NCBI GenBank assembly: GCA_016185245.1
Contig: JACPNZ010000046.1
Span: forward strand, 1-37,267
Length of the DNA: 37,267 nt
Direction: 5' to 3'
Origin: Hyphomicrobiales bacterium
GTDB taxonomy: Bacteria > Pseudomonadota > Alphaproteobacteria > Rhizobiales > Aestuariivirgaceae
Position 1 is the stretch's first letter. Each line of letters opens with the position of its first letter. Both the position numbers and the translations under genes were made by a program. The notes under the pieces are model-generated. The model was not told the origin of the DNA and searched no databases. It was given only the letters and a program-made list of their open reading frames with translations. This document shows, one piece after another, positions 1 through 8,362 of this stretch.

Positions 1-149
1 CATGTGCGTGCTCGTGGCGCTCGGAAAGGTGCACCCACAGACCGATCGCCATCAGCATTGCGGCGGCGATGAGTTGCGGGCTGATCGCCTCGTGCAGGAT
101 GGCGACCGACAGAAGGGCGCCGACAAAGGGTGCCAGCGAAATCCAGCGC
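1..149 (-). pseudogene. EamA/DMT-family transporter, 3' stub, truncated at its 5' side
   Basis: Read on the minus strand, about 50 codons are open and give a transporter C-terminus: a [11 protein letters not shown] stretch, then a final membrane helix around [16 protein letters not shown], then a His/Glu-rich tail starting SERHEH that runs off the window edge. The His-rich tail after the last helix is typical of one group of drug/metabolite (EamA) exporters. No in-frame start exists, and near base 150 the sequence changes abruptly to the plus-strand tail of an alpha-galactosidase. The 5' part of the gene is therefore missing rather than lying elsewhere in the window. It is probably non-functional. 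The family call comes from sequence pattern only. Confidence 0.6.
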
Positions 150-422
150 GTTGTGATCGTTGTTGCTCAAGCGCAGCAAATGATGTCGGAGCAACCGCCG
201 CCGTTGCGAATATTCGTGGATGCATCGGCGGCATTGTGGCGTGTTGCCAGGCTGCATCCGGTAAATCCGGCATTTGTCCGTATTTCCGAGGCGCAGCGGC
301 GCCTGCTCGCGGGCGATGTCGCCTTCGGCAGCGGGGATCTCCGCGACATCGGCTTGCCTCCGCCGAGGCTGCGCCCGGAAAGCGGGGTTGTCATAGAACT
401 CGAACGCGTTGGAGGAACCTGA
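150..422 (+). pseudogene. GH36 alpha-galactosidase, C-terminal remnant
   Basis: About 90 codons end in TGA at 420-422. They carry the pattern of the C-terminal beta-sandwich domain of GH36 alpha-galactosidases: an EQPPPLRI segment, then [10 protein letters not shown], then [20 protein letters not shown] ending in VIELERV. The family's usual ending is very similar, an SG-x-L-x-x-x-G-L-P-x-P-x-L-x-P-E-S motif shortly before the stop. The catalytic (alpha/beta)8 barrel, several hundred residues, is absent because the reading frame runs into an unrelated transporter stub at about 150. Only three bases separate its stop from the next gene, so it was once the upstream member of a galactoside operon. 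The assignment is recalled from family pattern and is moderately sure. Confidence 0.55.
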
Positions 423-425
423 GCC

Positions 426-1507
426 ATGGCCGACGTGACGCTGCGCGGTGTGAAGAAGGCATTTGGCGATGTGCTGATCATCAAGGGCGTCGACCTCGAC
501 ATCGGCGACGGCGAATTTTGCGTCTTTGTCGGTCCCTCGGGCTGCGGATAATCGCCGGGCTTGAGGAGATCAGTTCCGGGGAACTGCAGATCGGCGGCAA
601 GGACATGACCCAGGTCGGCCTCGCCGACCGTGGCGTCGCCATAGTGTTCCAGTCCTATGCGCTCTACCCGCACATGACGGTGGCCGACAACATCGGCTTT
701 GGCCTGCGCATGACCGGTCATGCGAAAGACAATATCGACAGGCGCACCCGACGCGCCGCCGACATGCCGCAGCTCGGGCCCCTGCTGCAGCGCAAGCCCT
801 CGCAGCTCTCCGGCGGCCAGCGCCAGCGCGTGGCGATCGGGCGGGCGATCGTCCGCGAGCCGGAGGTGTTTCTTTTCGACGAGCCCCTGTCCAATCTCGA
901 TGCGGCACTCCGGGTGCAGATGCGCATCGAAATCGGCAAGCTGCACCAGGACCTCGGGGCCACCATGATCTATGTGACGCATGACCAAGTGGAAGCGATG
1001 ACCATGGCCGACAAGATCGTGGTGCTGAACGCCGGTCTTGTCGAACAGGTGGGCTCGCCGCTCGAACTTTACCATCGCCCGCGCAAACTGTTCGTGGCGG
1101 GCTTCATCGGTTCGCCCAAGATGAATTTCATCACGGCAACGGCCGCTCCCGGCAAGACCGGAACCATCGATGTGCGCCTGTCCGGCGGTGGGGCGATTTC
1201 ACTTCCCGGACAGGGCGCCAGGATCGGCACCGGCCAGGCCGTAACCCTCGGTATTCGGCCGGAACATTTGCTGGCGGGCGGTAAGGGCGATGCAACTGTC
1301 ACCAGCATGTTGCGGCTCGCCGAGTATCTCGGGTCGGAAACGATGTTCTATGCGGCCTTCACCGACGGCAGCGAAGTTTCGGTGAAGGCCGATGGCCTGG
1401 CCAAGGCCGAACCCGGGTCGGCGCTGGCGATCGGCATCCCGGCGGCAACTTGTCACCTCTTCGACGACAAGGGTTTGGCGCTTTTCAACGGCGACCTGAC
1501 CCGCTGA
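426..1507 (+). pseudogene. UgpC/MalK-type sugar ABC transporter ATPase, broken in Walker A
   Basis: The gene starts at ATG 426 with [15 protein letters not shown] and reads cleanly to VFVGPSGCG. The frame then hits TAA at 549-551. The rest continues from base 548 in another frame as [14 protein letters not shown]-loop [12 protein letters not shown], signature [14 protein letters not shown], Walker B VFLFDEP, H-loop YVTHDQ and a C-terminal TOBE-like regulatory domain to 1507. The missing piece fits exactly 19 bases encoding the rest of G-K-S-T-L-L-R, so the ATP-binding lysine and serine are gone and the frame is shifted. The intact protein would energise sugar import through MalF/MalG-type permeases. 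None are present here. The gene overlaps the following GH42 gene by one base (TGATG). Confidence 0.85.
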
Positions 1508-3258
1508 TGCTGGGGGTCTGCTATTATCCCGAGCACTTGGCCGGAGGCCTGGTGGCCCGAGGACGCCCGGCGCATGCGGGCGCTCGGCATCGGCTTCGTG
1601 CAGATCGGCGAATTCGCCTGGTCCCGCTATGAACCGCAGCGCGGGCAATTCCACTGGGGCTGGCTCGACCGCGCCATGGCGGTGCTGGGCAAGGCCGGCC
1701 TCAGGATCGTGCTGGGCACACCCACCGCCACGCCACCCAAATGGCTGATGGACGAATTTCCGGAAATCGCCCCGGTCGACAGTCAGGGCCGGGTGCGTGG
1801 CCACGGCTCACGCCGGCATTACACCTTCTCCTCGCAGGTCTGGTGGCAGGAAAGCGGCCGCATCGTCGAAATCCTGGCGCGCCGCTACGGCGATCACCCG
1901 GCTCTCGTCGGCTGGCAGACCGACAATGAGTATGGCTGCCATGACACCGTATTTTCCTGGGGGGCGGAAGACCTAAGGCCTTTCGCGCCTGGCTGCGCCA
2001 GCGCTATCAAACCACCGATCGGCTCAACGAGGCCTGGGGCAATGCCTTCTGGTCGATGAATGTGCAAGATTTCGACCAAGTGGCGCTGCCGACTCTCACC
2101 GTCACCGAAGCAAATCCCGCCGCACGGCTCGACTTCTGGCGGTTCCAGTCATCGCAGGTTGCGGCCTACAATCGCATGCAATGCGAGATCATCCGGACCC
2201 ATTCGCCGGGCCGCTGGATCACCCACAATTTCATGGGTTTCTTCAATGAGTTCGACCACTGGCCGTTAGGCGAACATCTCGATATCGCCTCGTGGGATTC
2301 CTGCCCCATTGGCTTCGTCGAGAGATTTCCATTTGCCGAAGACGAGCGCGCCCGCTGGGCCGAAACCTCGCATCCCGATGTCGCCCCCTTTCATCACGAC
2401 CTCTACCGGGGCGTGGGCCGCGGCCGGTTCTGGGTCATGGAGCAGCAGCCGGGCCCGGTGAACTGGGCACCGTGGAATCCGGTGCCGAAACCCGGCATGG
2501 TCCGCCTGTGGACCTGGGAGGGGCTGGCGCACGGGGCCGAAGTGGTCAGTTATTTCCGCTGGCGCCAGGCCCAATCGGCCCAGGAACAGACGCACGCCGG
2601 CCTCAACCTTCCAGGCCTTCACGAATTGTCGGTTGGCGGCCATGAGGCGGCGGCCGTCGCCAAGGAACTTATCGGGCTCGGCCCCCTGCCCGCCAGCACC
2701 CCGCCCCGTGTCGCTCTGGTCTACGATTTCGAAGCCTCGTGGATTACCCGCATCCAGCCCCAGGGAGCAAACTTCCACTATCATGAACTCGCCTTTCGTT
2801 GCTACGAGGCGCTGCGGCGGCTTGGACTGGATGTCGACTTCGTCGCTCCTGGGATGCTGCTCGATGGCTACAAGCTAGTGGTCGTGCCCAGCCTGCCCCA
2901 TGTCTCCGAGGCCGCGGCCCGGTGCTTTGAAGCGACAAAAGCGATTGTTCTTTATGGACCGCGCACCGGCACGAAGACCCGTCACTTCGCCATTCCCGAG
3001 GGACTGCTGCCTGGACCGTTACGCAGTCTCACTGGCCTCCGGGTTACCCAGATCTCATCCTTGCACCCCAATCTTTCCGAGAGCGTGAAGGGCGAGGTGA
3101 ATGGCAAGGCCATTCGCTGGCGCGAAACGATCGAAACAAATGCCAAGGTGCCGGCGCGTTTTGCCAACGGCGATCCGGCACTGACCCGGTCGGGGCCGCA
3201 TCACTATTTGGCCTGCTGGCCGGACCAGCCCCTCCTAGCGGCAGTCATTGCCAAACTA
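1507..3258 (+). pseudogene. GH42 beta-galactosidase, two frameshifts and truncated 3' end
   Basis: The start [10 protein letters not shown] is typical of GH42 beta-galactosidases, which hydrolyse terminal beta-galactosides. One extra T at 1537/1538 shifts the frame; the proper reading resumes as [18 protein letters not shown] one-base loss near 1974-1977 shifts it again, after which [16 protein letters not shown] follows. Both expected catalytic glutamates survive, in the QTDNEYG segment (acid/base) and in VMEQQPGPVNW (nucleophile). The trimer-forming domain is recognisable to HYLACWPD. Similarity stops near 3258, about 60-70 residues short of the usual end, where the convergent aminotransferase begins. 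Dead as it stands. The single-base changes alone could be sequencing error, but the missing end could not. Confidence 0.85.
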
Positions 3259-3261
3259 TGC

Positions 3262-4641
3262 TTAGCTCGAAGGCCGGCTGGCCAGCACCCGGTCGAGGGC
3301 GGCTCGCAGCCTGCGCCCCAACTCGGCGATCTCGGCCTCGGTAATGATCAGCGGCGGCGCCATGACGAAACAGCCGGCGAGCGGCCGGACGATCACCCCT
3401 TCGAGAAGGCCCGCCTCGTAGACATCCTTGGTGACGCCGCCGACCTTCAGGCTGCCGGCCGCTCCCGCCCGGCCCTCGTCCGGATAGGCAACCTCGACGG
3501 CGCCGGTCAGTCCCCACTTGCGATTGCCAACGACCAGCGGGTGGTCGAGCAGCCCGTCGAGCATGCGGTTCCAGTACGGCATCATGCGGCGCACGTGGCC
3601 GAGAACGTCGCGCTCTTCGAAGATGTTCAGAACTTCCACCGCCACCGCCGCCGAGACCGCATGAGCGTGGTGGGTGGCGCCATGGGCGAACCAGCCCTTG
3701 GCGGCATTGCCGAGATCGAGACGCCGGTTGAACTCCTCGCCCATGACGATGCCGGCGATCGGCATATAGGCGCCGGAAATTCCCTTGGCGCAGGTCAGGC
3801 AGTCGGGCTCGAGCCCCATGGCTTCGGTTGCCCACATGCGGCCCGAACGCCCGAAGCCAGTCACCACCTCGTCGATGAACAGCTGGATGCCGTACTTGCG
3901 CAGCACCCCGGTGATCTTCGGGAAGTAGCTGGCGGGTGGCGGGAACATGCCGGATGATACGGAGACCGGTTCGGCGATCATGGCGCCGACGGTTTCGGGG
4001 CCGGCCGCGACGATAACCTGCTCCAGTTCGGCGGCCAGCCTATCGGTGAATTGCTCTTCCGTCTCACCGGGCAGTGCCGCATTGGGCCAGCTCGGGTGAC
4101 TTACCTGCAATGAAAAACCCATCGGGATACCGAAGCTCTCATGCAGCTCTTGCGATCCGCCAAGCGCTGCCGTGGCGATGGTCGAGCCATGATAGCTCGC
4201 CTTCCGCGAAACGATCTTGCGCCGCTCCGGTTCGCCAGCAAAGCCGTTGCCGTACCACATGAACTTGATCAGGTGGTCGTTGGCTTCGGAACCGGTGGTG
4301 GAAAAATAGATGCGCGGGTGCTTGACCGGTGAGAGTGCTGCAAGCCGCTCGGTCAGCTCCATCACCGCCGGCACGGTGCGATGGATGGCCGAGGAATACA
4401 TTGGCAGGGCCTTGAGCTGGCGGGTTGCCGCCTCCACCAGGCGCTCCTCGCTGAAGCCCAGCGACACGCAATAAAAGCACGAGACCGACTCGATATAGTC
4501 CTTGCCGTTCTCGTCGAAGATGAAGATGCCCTTGCCACGCTCGAACACCAGCGGCCGCTCGGTCTTGAGGCGGCTTAAATCGCTGAACCCGAGCAGAATC
4601 GCATCGTTGCGATAATTGCCGGTCTTCACCTCAACGTTCAT
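3262..4641 (-). CDS. class III (omega) aminotransferase, PLP-dependent
   Basis: A 459-residue fold-type I aminotransferase of the class III subgroup. The PLP lysine lies in CAKGISGAYMPI at about residue 286, the cofactor-ring aspartate in LFIDEVVTGFGRSG, and the phosphate-binding region in STTGSEANDHLIKF. Members move an amino group from an omega-amine or amino acid (putrescine, beta-alanine, taurine or similar) to pyruvate or a 2-oxo acid. The segment after the lysine reads HGATHHAHAVS instead of the common HG-x-T-x-x-GHP, so this is not the most ordinary subgroup. An SD-like GGAGG sits about 9 bases upstream of the ATG. The gene diverges from an SDR/PotD-like operon, suggesting catabolism of an imported amine; the substrate is not determinable. 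Confidence 0.88.
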   Translation of the reverse strand: MNVEVKTGNYRNDAILLGFSDLSRLKTERPLVFERGKGIFIFDENGKDYIESVSCFYCVSLGFSEERLVEAATRQLKALPMYSSAIHRTVPAVMELTERLAALSPVKHPRIYFSTTGSEANDHLIKFMWYGNGFAGEPERRKIVSRKASYHGSTIATAALGGSQELHESFGIPMGFSLQVSHPSWPNAALPGETEEQFTDRLAAELEQVIVAAGPETVGAMIAEPVSVSSGMFPPPASYFPKITGVLRKYGIQLFIDEVVTGFGRSGRMWATEAMGLEPDCLTCAKGISGAYMPIAGIVMGEEFNRRLDLGNAAKGWFAHGATHHAHAVSAAVAVEVLNIFEERDVLGHVRRMMPYWNRMLDGLLDHPLVVGNRKWGLTGAVEVAYPDEGRAGAAGSLKVGGVTKDVYEAGLLEGVIVRPLAGCFVMAPPLIITEAEIAELGRRLRAALDRVLASRPSS

Positions 4642-4668
4642 GGCTCTCGGTCCTCCGGGGTGCCGGCG

Positions 4669-4696
4669 AACCTATTCTCCTGCCGGTGGAAGTCAA
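4669..4696 (-). promoter_or_regulatory. candidate sigma-70 promoter for the aminotransferase gene
   Basis: On the minus strand TTGACT (4696-4691) is followed after 16 bases by TAGGTT (4674-4669). Transcription would start near 4662 and leave a short leader holding the GGAGG ribosome site before the ATG at 4641. The -35 is good and the -10 is weak. Confidence 0.45.
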
Positions 4697-4721
4697 TCTG
4701 TCAGGCCCCGCCCGCCATCTA

Positions 4722-4727
4722 TTGACA
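4722..4727 (+). promoter_or_regulatory. consensus -35 hexamer upstream of the SDR operon
   Basis: TTGACA occurs on the plus strand 50 bases before the SDR start. No good -10 lies 16-18 bases downstream (AAGATC at a spacing of 19 is the nearest). It is a partial promoter match only, possibly needing an activator or another sigma factor. Confidence 0.25.
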
Positions 4728-4776
4728 CGATGACGGGGGCGGAACCAAGATCGCCGCCTCCGCAACCGGCTCCCTC

Positions 4777-5556
4777 ATGCAAGGCGACATCGACAATCCG
4801 GCCACCTATCCGAGCCTCAGGGGCCGCAGCGTGTTCGTCACCGGCGGCGGCGGCGGCATCGGCGAGAGCCTGGTCGAGCATTTCTGCCGCCAAGGGGCGA
4901 AGGTCGCCTTTGTCGATATCGCCGAGGAGGCCTCGCGGGCCCTGGTGCGCCGCCTGGCCGATGCGGGCCTTCCCGCACCCCACTTCATCGCCTGCGATCT
5001 ACGCGATATCGAGGCCCTGCGCCGTGCCATTGCCGAGGCCCGCGACCGGCATGGGCCGGTGCGGGTTCTGGTTAACAACGCCGGCAACGACGATCGCCAC
5101 ACAACGGAGAGTGTAACCGTCGACTACTGGGACAACCGCTTACAGGTCAATCTGCGCCACCAGTTCTTTGCCGCCCAGGCGGTGCGCCCGCAGATGCGTG
5201 ATCAAGGCGGCGGCTCGATCATCAACTTTGGCTCCATCACCTGGCTGGTGGGCGATCCCGATTGCCCCGCCTATGTGACCGCCAAGGCGGCCGTCGGCGG
5301 TCTTACCCGGGCGCTGGCGCGTGAACTGGGGCCGGAGAGAATACGGGTCAACTGCGTGCTGCCCGGCTGGGTAATGACCGAGCGGCAGGTGAAGCTATGG
5401 CTCAACGACGCCGGCGAGCGGCAGATTGCCGAGCGCCAGTGCCTTGCCGACAAACTCTACCCCGCCGACATCGCCCGCATGGTACTGTTCCTCGCCGCCG
5501 ACGACAGCGCCATGTGCACCTCGCAGAACTTCATCGTCGATGGCGGCTGGGTATGA
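4777..5556 (+). CDS. SDR-family NAD(P)-dependent oxidoreductase, sugar 1-dehydrogenase-like
   Basis: A 259-residue classical short-chain dehydrogenase. The cofactor glycine motif is TGGGGGIG (residues 22-29), an aspartate in VAFVDIA suggests NAD preference, NNAG follows at about 97, and the catalytic triad is Ser in NFGSITW plus Y-V-T-A-K. The C-terminal FLAADDSAMCTSQNFIVDGGW is typical. The NDDRHT, NLRHQFFAAQAV and PGWVMTERQ stretches recall SDRs annotated as L-arabinose/D-galactose or other sugar 1-dehydrogenases. That would fit the ruined galactosidase locus next door but is inference. No clear SD precedes the ATG. It is followed after 33 bases by the binding-protein gene and is probably co-transcribed with it. 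Confidence 0.85.
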   Translation: MQGDIDNPATYPSLRGRSVFVTGGGGGIGESLVEHFCRQGAKVAFVDIAEEASRALVRRLADAGLPAPHFIACDLRDIEALRRAIAEARDRHGPVRVLVNNAGNDDRHTTESVTVDYWDNRLQVNLRHQFFAAQAVRPQMRDQGGGSIINFGSITWLVGDPDCPAYVTAKAAVGGLTRALARELGPERIRVNCVLPGWVMTERQVKLWLNDAGERQIAERQCLADKLYPADIARMVLFLAADDSAMCTSQNFIVDGGWV

Positions 5557-5589
5557 TCGAAACCGAAATAAACAGAGGAGGAAATGTCG

Positions 5590-6624
5590 ATGACCATGAG
5601 AGTGAACCGGCGCACCGCCTTAGGAATGGCGCTCGCCGCACCCGCCATCCTGCGTTCGACCCGCGCCTTTGCCGGCAAGGAATTGCGGGTGATGGCCTGG
5701 CAGGGCTATGCCGACGACGACTGGGTGAAGGAATTCCAGGACCAGTCGGGCGCCACGGCGAAGGTCGTGTTCATCGGCACCGACGACGAGATCTGGGCCA
5801 AGATCAAGGGCAGCGAAGGCAAGGACTTCGACGTCTTCGCCGTCAACACCGCCCAGCTGCAGCGCTATATCGACGGCGGCCTGACCACGCCGCACGATCT
5901 TGCCAAGCTGCCCAACCAGCAGGCTGTCCTGCCGCGTTTTCGCGATCTTTCCAAGGTCAAGGGCGTGATGCGCGACGGCAAGGTATATTCGATCCCGTAC
6001 GCCTTCGACTCGATCGGCATCATCTACGACAAGGCCAAGGTCAATCCGCCACCCGATACTTTCGAGATACTCTGGGATCCCAAATACAAGGGCAAGATCC
6101 TGGCTTACGACAACGGCGAGCACAATTTCTCGTTCACCGCGCTGACCCTCGGTATTGAAGATCCGTTCCATCTTACGCCCGATCAGATGGCCAAGATCAA
6201 GGAGAAGCTCATCGCCCTCAAGCGCAACGTGCTGAGTTTCTACACCACCCCCGACGAGGCCCTGCAGCTCTACAAGAACAACGACGTGGCGCTGATCTGG
6301 GCCAACTACGGCCAGCAGCAGGTCAAGGCCATGACCGATGCCGGCGCCAACATCGGCTATGTCAATCCCAAGGAAGGGGCGTTGGCCTGGCTCGACACCT
6401 GGGCCATGACCAATGGTGTGCAGGACGTCGATCTGGCCGAATCCTGGGTCAATTTCCTGCTGCAGAAAAAGATCGGCGAGCAATTGTCCCAGCGCACCGG
6501 CTTCGGCAACACCGTGGTCGAGACCGGAAGTGCCGGCGCCAACGACAAGCTGGTCTGGCTCGATTTCGTCGAAGACCCCACCAAGCGCTCCGACCTGTGG
6601 AACGAAATCAAGGCGCAACCCTGA
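5590..6624 (+). CDS. PotD/PotF-like periplasmic solute-binding protein
   Basis: About 345 residues. The N-terminus MRVNRRTALGMALAAPAILR with a cleavage-like AFA is a signal peptide with twin arginines, so Tat export is possible. The mature part starts with ELRVMAWQGYADDDWVKEF and continues with the GTDDEIWAKIKG and VYSIPYAFDSIGIIYDK segments usual in spermidine/putrescine-type binding proteins. AGGAGG at 5576-5581 is only two bases from the ATG at 5584 but eight from the ATG at 5590, so the latter start is preferred. It heads the transporter part of the operon with two permeases downstream. A polyamine or similar cation is the natural guess; related proteins bind other small molecules. Confidence 0.85.
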   Translation: MTMRVNRRTALGMALAAPAILRSTRAFAGKELRVMAWQGYADDDWVKEFQDQSGATAKVVFIGTDDEIWAKIKGSEGKDFDVFAVNTAQLQRYIDGGLTTPHDLAKLPNQQAVLPRFRDLSKVKGVMRDGKVYSIPYAFDSIGIIYDKAKVNPPPDTFEILWDPKYKGKILAYDNGEHNFSFTALTLGIEDPFHLTPDQMAKIKEKLIALKRNVLSFYTTPDEALQLYKNNDVALIWANYGQQQVKAMTDAGANIGYVNPKEGALAWLDTWAMTNGVQDVDLAESWVNFLLQKKIGEQLSQRTGFGNTVVETGSAGANDKLVWLDFVEDPTKRSDLWNEIKAQP

Positions 6625-6643
6625 CAAGGGGCTGAGACCGGGT

Positions 6644-6668
6644 GGCCCGGCCGCAAGCTGGCCGGGCC
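6644..6668 (+). other. strong GC hairpin between binding-protein and permease genes
   Basis: GGCCCGGCC (6644-6652) pairs perfectly with GGCCGGGCC (6660-6668) over a 7-base loop. It lies 19 bases after the binding-protein stop and 27 before the permease start. No T-run follows, so it is more likely a 3'-end stabiliser or partial attenuator that raises binding-protein mRNA over permease mRNA, as in many ABC importer operons. Confidence 0.65.
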
Positions 6669-6695
6669 TCCTCTTGCGGACGGGATCGTCTCGAC

Positions 6696-7553
6696 ATGGT
6701 GTTTGCGGGTAGCGCGCGTTATGGGTTGTGGCCGCGCCTGCTGGCGGCGGTGAGCTATGGCCTGCCTCTCACCTTCATCGTCGCACCGCTCGCCAGTTTT
6801 CTCGCCTACAGTTTCTTCCGCATGGAAGGCGGCCAGATCGTCCGCGATTTCAGCCTGGCCAACTACCGGCGATTTTTCACCGACGCAATCTTTCTGCCGG
6901 TGCTCTGGCAGACCTTCCTGCTCTGCCTCGCCGTCGCCCTGCTCGCCACGGCAATCGGATTTCCGGTCGCTTTCCTGCTCGCCAACCTGAAAGGCCGGCG
7001 CCGCTATGTCCTGCTGCTGGCGGTGCTGGTGCCACTGCTGATGAGCTACATTATCAAGATCTACGCAATCCGCGCCATCCTTGGCGGCACCGGTTTCCTC
7101 AACCGTTTCCTGCTGTGGACCGGTGTTGTCGACCAGCCTCTGACGCTGTTCGTCTTTAACCTCAATGCCGTGCTCTTGACCCTCACGGTACTGCTCATTC
7201 CCTTTGCCATTCTACCGATCTTCCTGTCGCTCGAACGCATCCCCCGAAGCCTGATCGAAGCTTCGAGCGACCTCGGCGCATCGGGCCTGCAGACCTTTGC
7301 CCGGATCGTGCTGCCCTTGTCCTTGCCCGGCCTGGTAACGGCGGCAACCTTCGTCTTCGTCCTGGCGATCGGCGACTTTCTCACCCCGCAGATGGTCGGT
7401 GGCCAGAGCGGCTTCACCTTCGGACGCATCGTCTACAGCCAGTTCGGCACCGCCTTCAACTGGCCCTTCGGCGCCGCACTCTCGGCTATCTTGGCGATCG
7501 TCGTCATTGCGGTAATGGCGCTTGGCAACCGGATCGAGCGGCGGCCGGCATGA
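6696..7553 (+). CDS. ABC transporter permease, PotB-like
   Basis: A 285-residue inner-membrane permease with about six hydrophobic helices. The cytoplasmic EAA loop reads EASSDLGASGLQTFARIVLP, the contact site for the ATPase. FLTPQMVGG and FNWPFGAALS near the end are typical of PotB-type subunits of polyamine importers. The ATG at 6696 is chosen because the longer frame from GTG 6642 would translate through the intergenic hairpin. The last codons overlap the next permease by four bases (ATGA), indicating coupled translation. Confidence 0.88.
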   Translation: MVFAGSARYGLWPRLLAAVSYGLPLTFIVAPLASFLAYSFFRMEGGQIVRDFSLANYRRFFTDAIFLPVLWQTFLLCLAVALLATAIGFPVAFLLANLKGRRRYVLLLAVLVPLLMSYIIKIYAIRAILGGTGFLNRFLLWTGVVDQPLTLFVFNLNAVLLTLTVLLIPFAILPIFLSLERIPRSLIEASSDLGASGLQTFARIVLPLSLPGLVTAATFVFVLAIGDFLTPQMVGGQSGFTFGRIVYSQFGTAFNWPFGAALSAILAIVVIAVMALGNRIERRPA

Positions 7554-8350
7554 TGCAACTCTCGCGCACTGCCTTGGGCCTCCTCGCCGCTATCACCTCA
7601 ATCGTGTTCGCGCTGCTCTACGGGCCGCTGTTCATTCCCATTATTTCGTCGCTGTTTGCGATCTCCCATGGCGACGTGCAGTGGAACGAGCCGTCGCTCT
7701 CTTCCTACCGGGCGCTGATCGACAACCAAGGGATACTCGAAGCGTTCAAGAACACGCTGATCGTCGGCTTCACCGCGACATTTCTGTCGCTGGTGATCGG
7801 CACGCTACTCGCCATCCACTATTGCGGCGGCCGGTCGGTGGTCCGTGAGCTCATGCAGTTCACCGTGTTCCTGCCGTTCCTGATGCCGCCGATCATCACC
7901 GGCCTGTCGCTCTTGATCTTCTTTCGCGAGACCGGCGTGCCGCGTTCGCTGCTGACGGTCATCGCCGGGCACACGGTGTTCGTGCAGGCGCTGGCCTATC
8001 GGACCATCGTGGTCAGGCTGCGGTCGCTGGGGCCCAGCATGGTCGAGGCCTCGGCCGACCTTGGCGCCTCGGCCTGGCAGACGCTGACCCACATCGTTCT
8101 GCCCAACCTCAAGAGCACGCTCATCGGGGCCGGAGTGCTGAGTTTCGCGCTCTCTTTCGACGAGACCCTGATCAGCCTTCTGGTCACCGGCACCGACAGC
8201 ACCCTGCCCATAAGGCTATGGTCGATGATGCGTCTCGGCTTCACCCCCGACATCAATGCGCTTGTCGCCATCATCCTCGGGGTGACCGCGATCATGTGTA
8301 TCCTGGCGGTCCGGCAGCTCCTGCCGGCCGAGCTCGACCGCGTCGAATAG
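7550..8350 (+). CDS. ABC transporter permease, PotC-like
   Basis: A 266-residue second permease with an N-terminal helix, a periplasmic segment with NEPSLSSYRALIDN, and further helices. Its EAA loop is EASADLGASAWQTLTHIVLP. FALSFDETLISLLVTG and LPIRLWSMMRLGFTPDINA match PotC-type subunits. It overlaps the PotB-like gene by four bases and forms the second half of the membrane pore. No ATPase gene follows: the next gene at 8363 is on the other strand. A PotA-type ATPase must come from elsewhere, or the system is incomplete. Confidence 0.88.
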   Translation: MMQLSRTALGLLAAITSIVFALLYGPLFIPIISSLFAISHGDVQWNEPSLSSYRALIDNQGILEAFKNTLIVGFTATFLSLVIGTLLAIHYCGGRSVVRELMQFTVFLPFLMPPIITGLSLLIFFRETGVPRSLLTVIAGHTVFVQALAYRTIVVRLRSLGPSMVEASADLGASAWQTLTHIVLPNLKSTLIGAGVLSFALSFDETLISLLVTGTDSTLPIRLWSMMRLGFTPDINALVAIILGVTAIMCILAVRQLLPAELDRVE

Positions 8351-8362
8351 GCGGAACGGTGG

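Noticed and set aside
2-1507. A single 501-codon open frame across the ATPase region
   Set aside because: Only the part after base 548 resembles protein of a known family. The upstream third is an out-of-frame reading of the GH36 stub and of the ATPase N-terminus.
3245-3835. Second minus-strand frame within the aminotransferase
   Set aside because: It overlaps the aminotransferase in another frame with low-complexity Arg/Gly content.
2056-3957. A 633-codon frame continuing from GH42 through the aminotransferase
   Set aside because: After about 3258 it is antisense to an intact aminotransferase gene and has no family resemblance; it stays open because of high GC.
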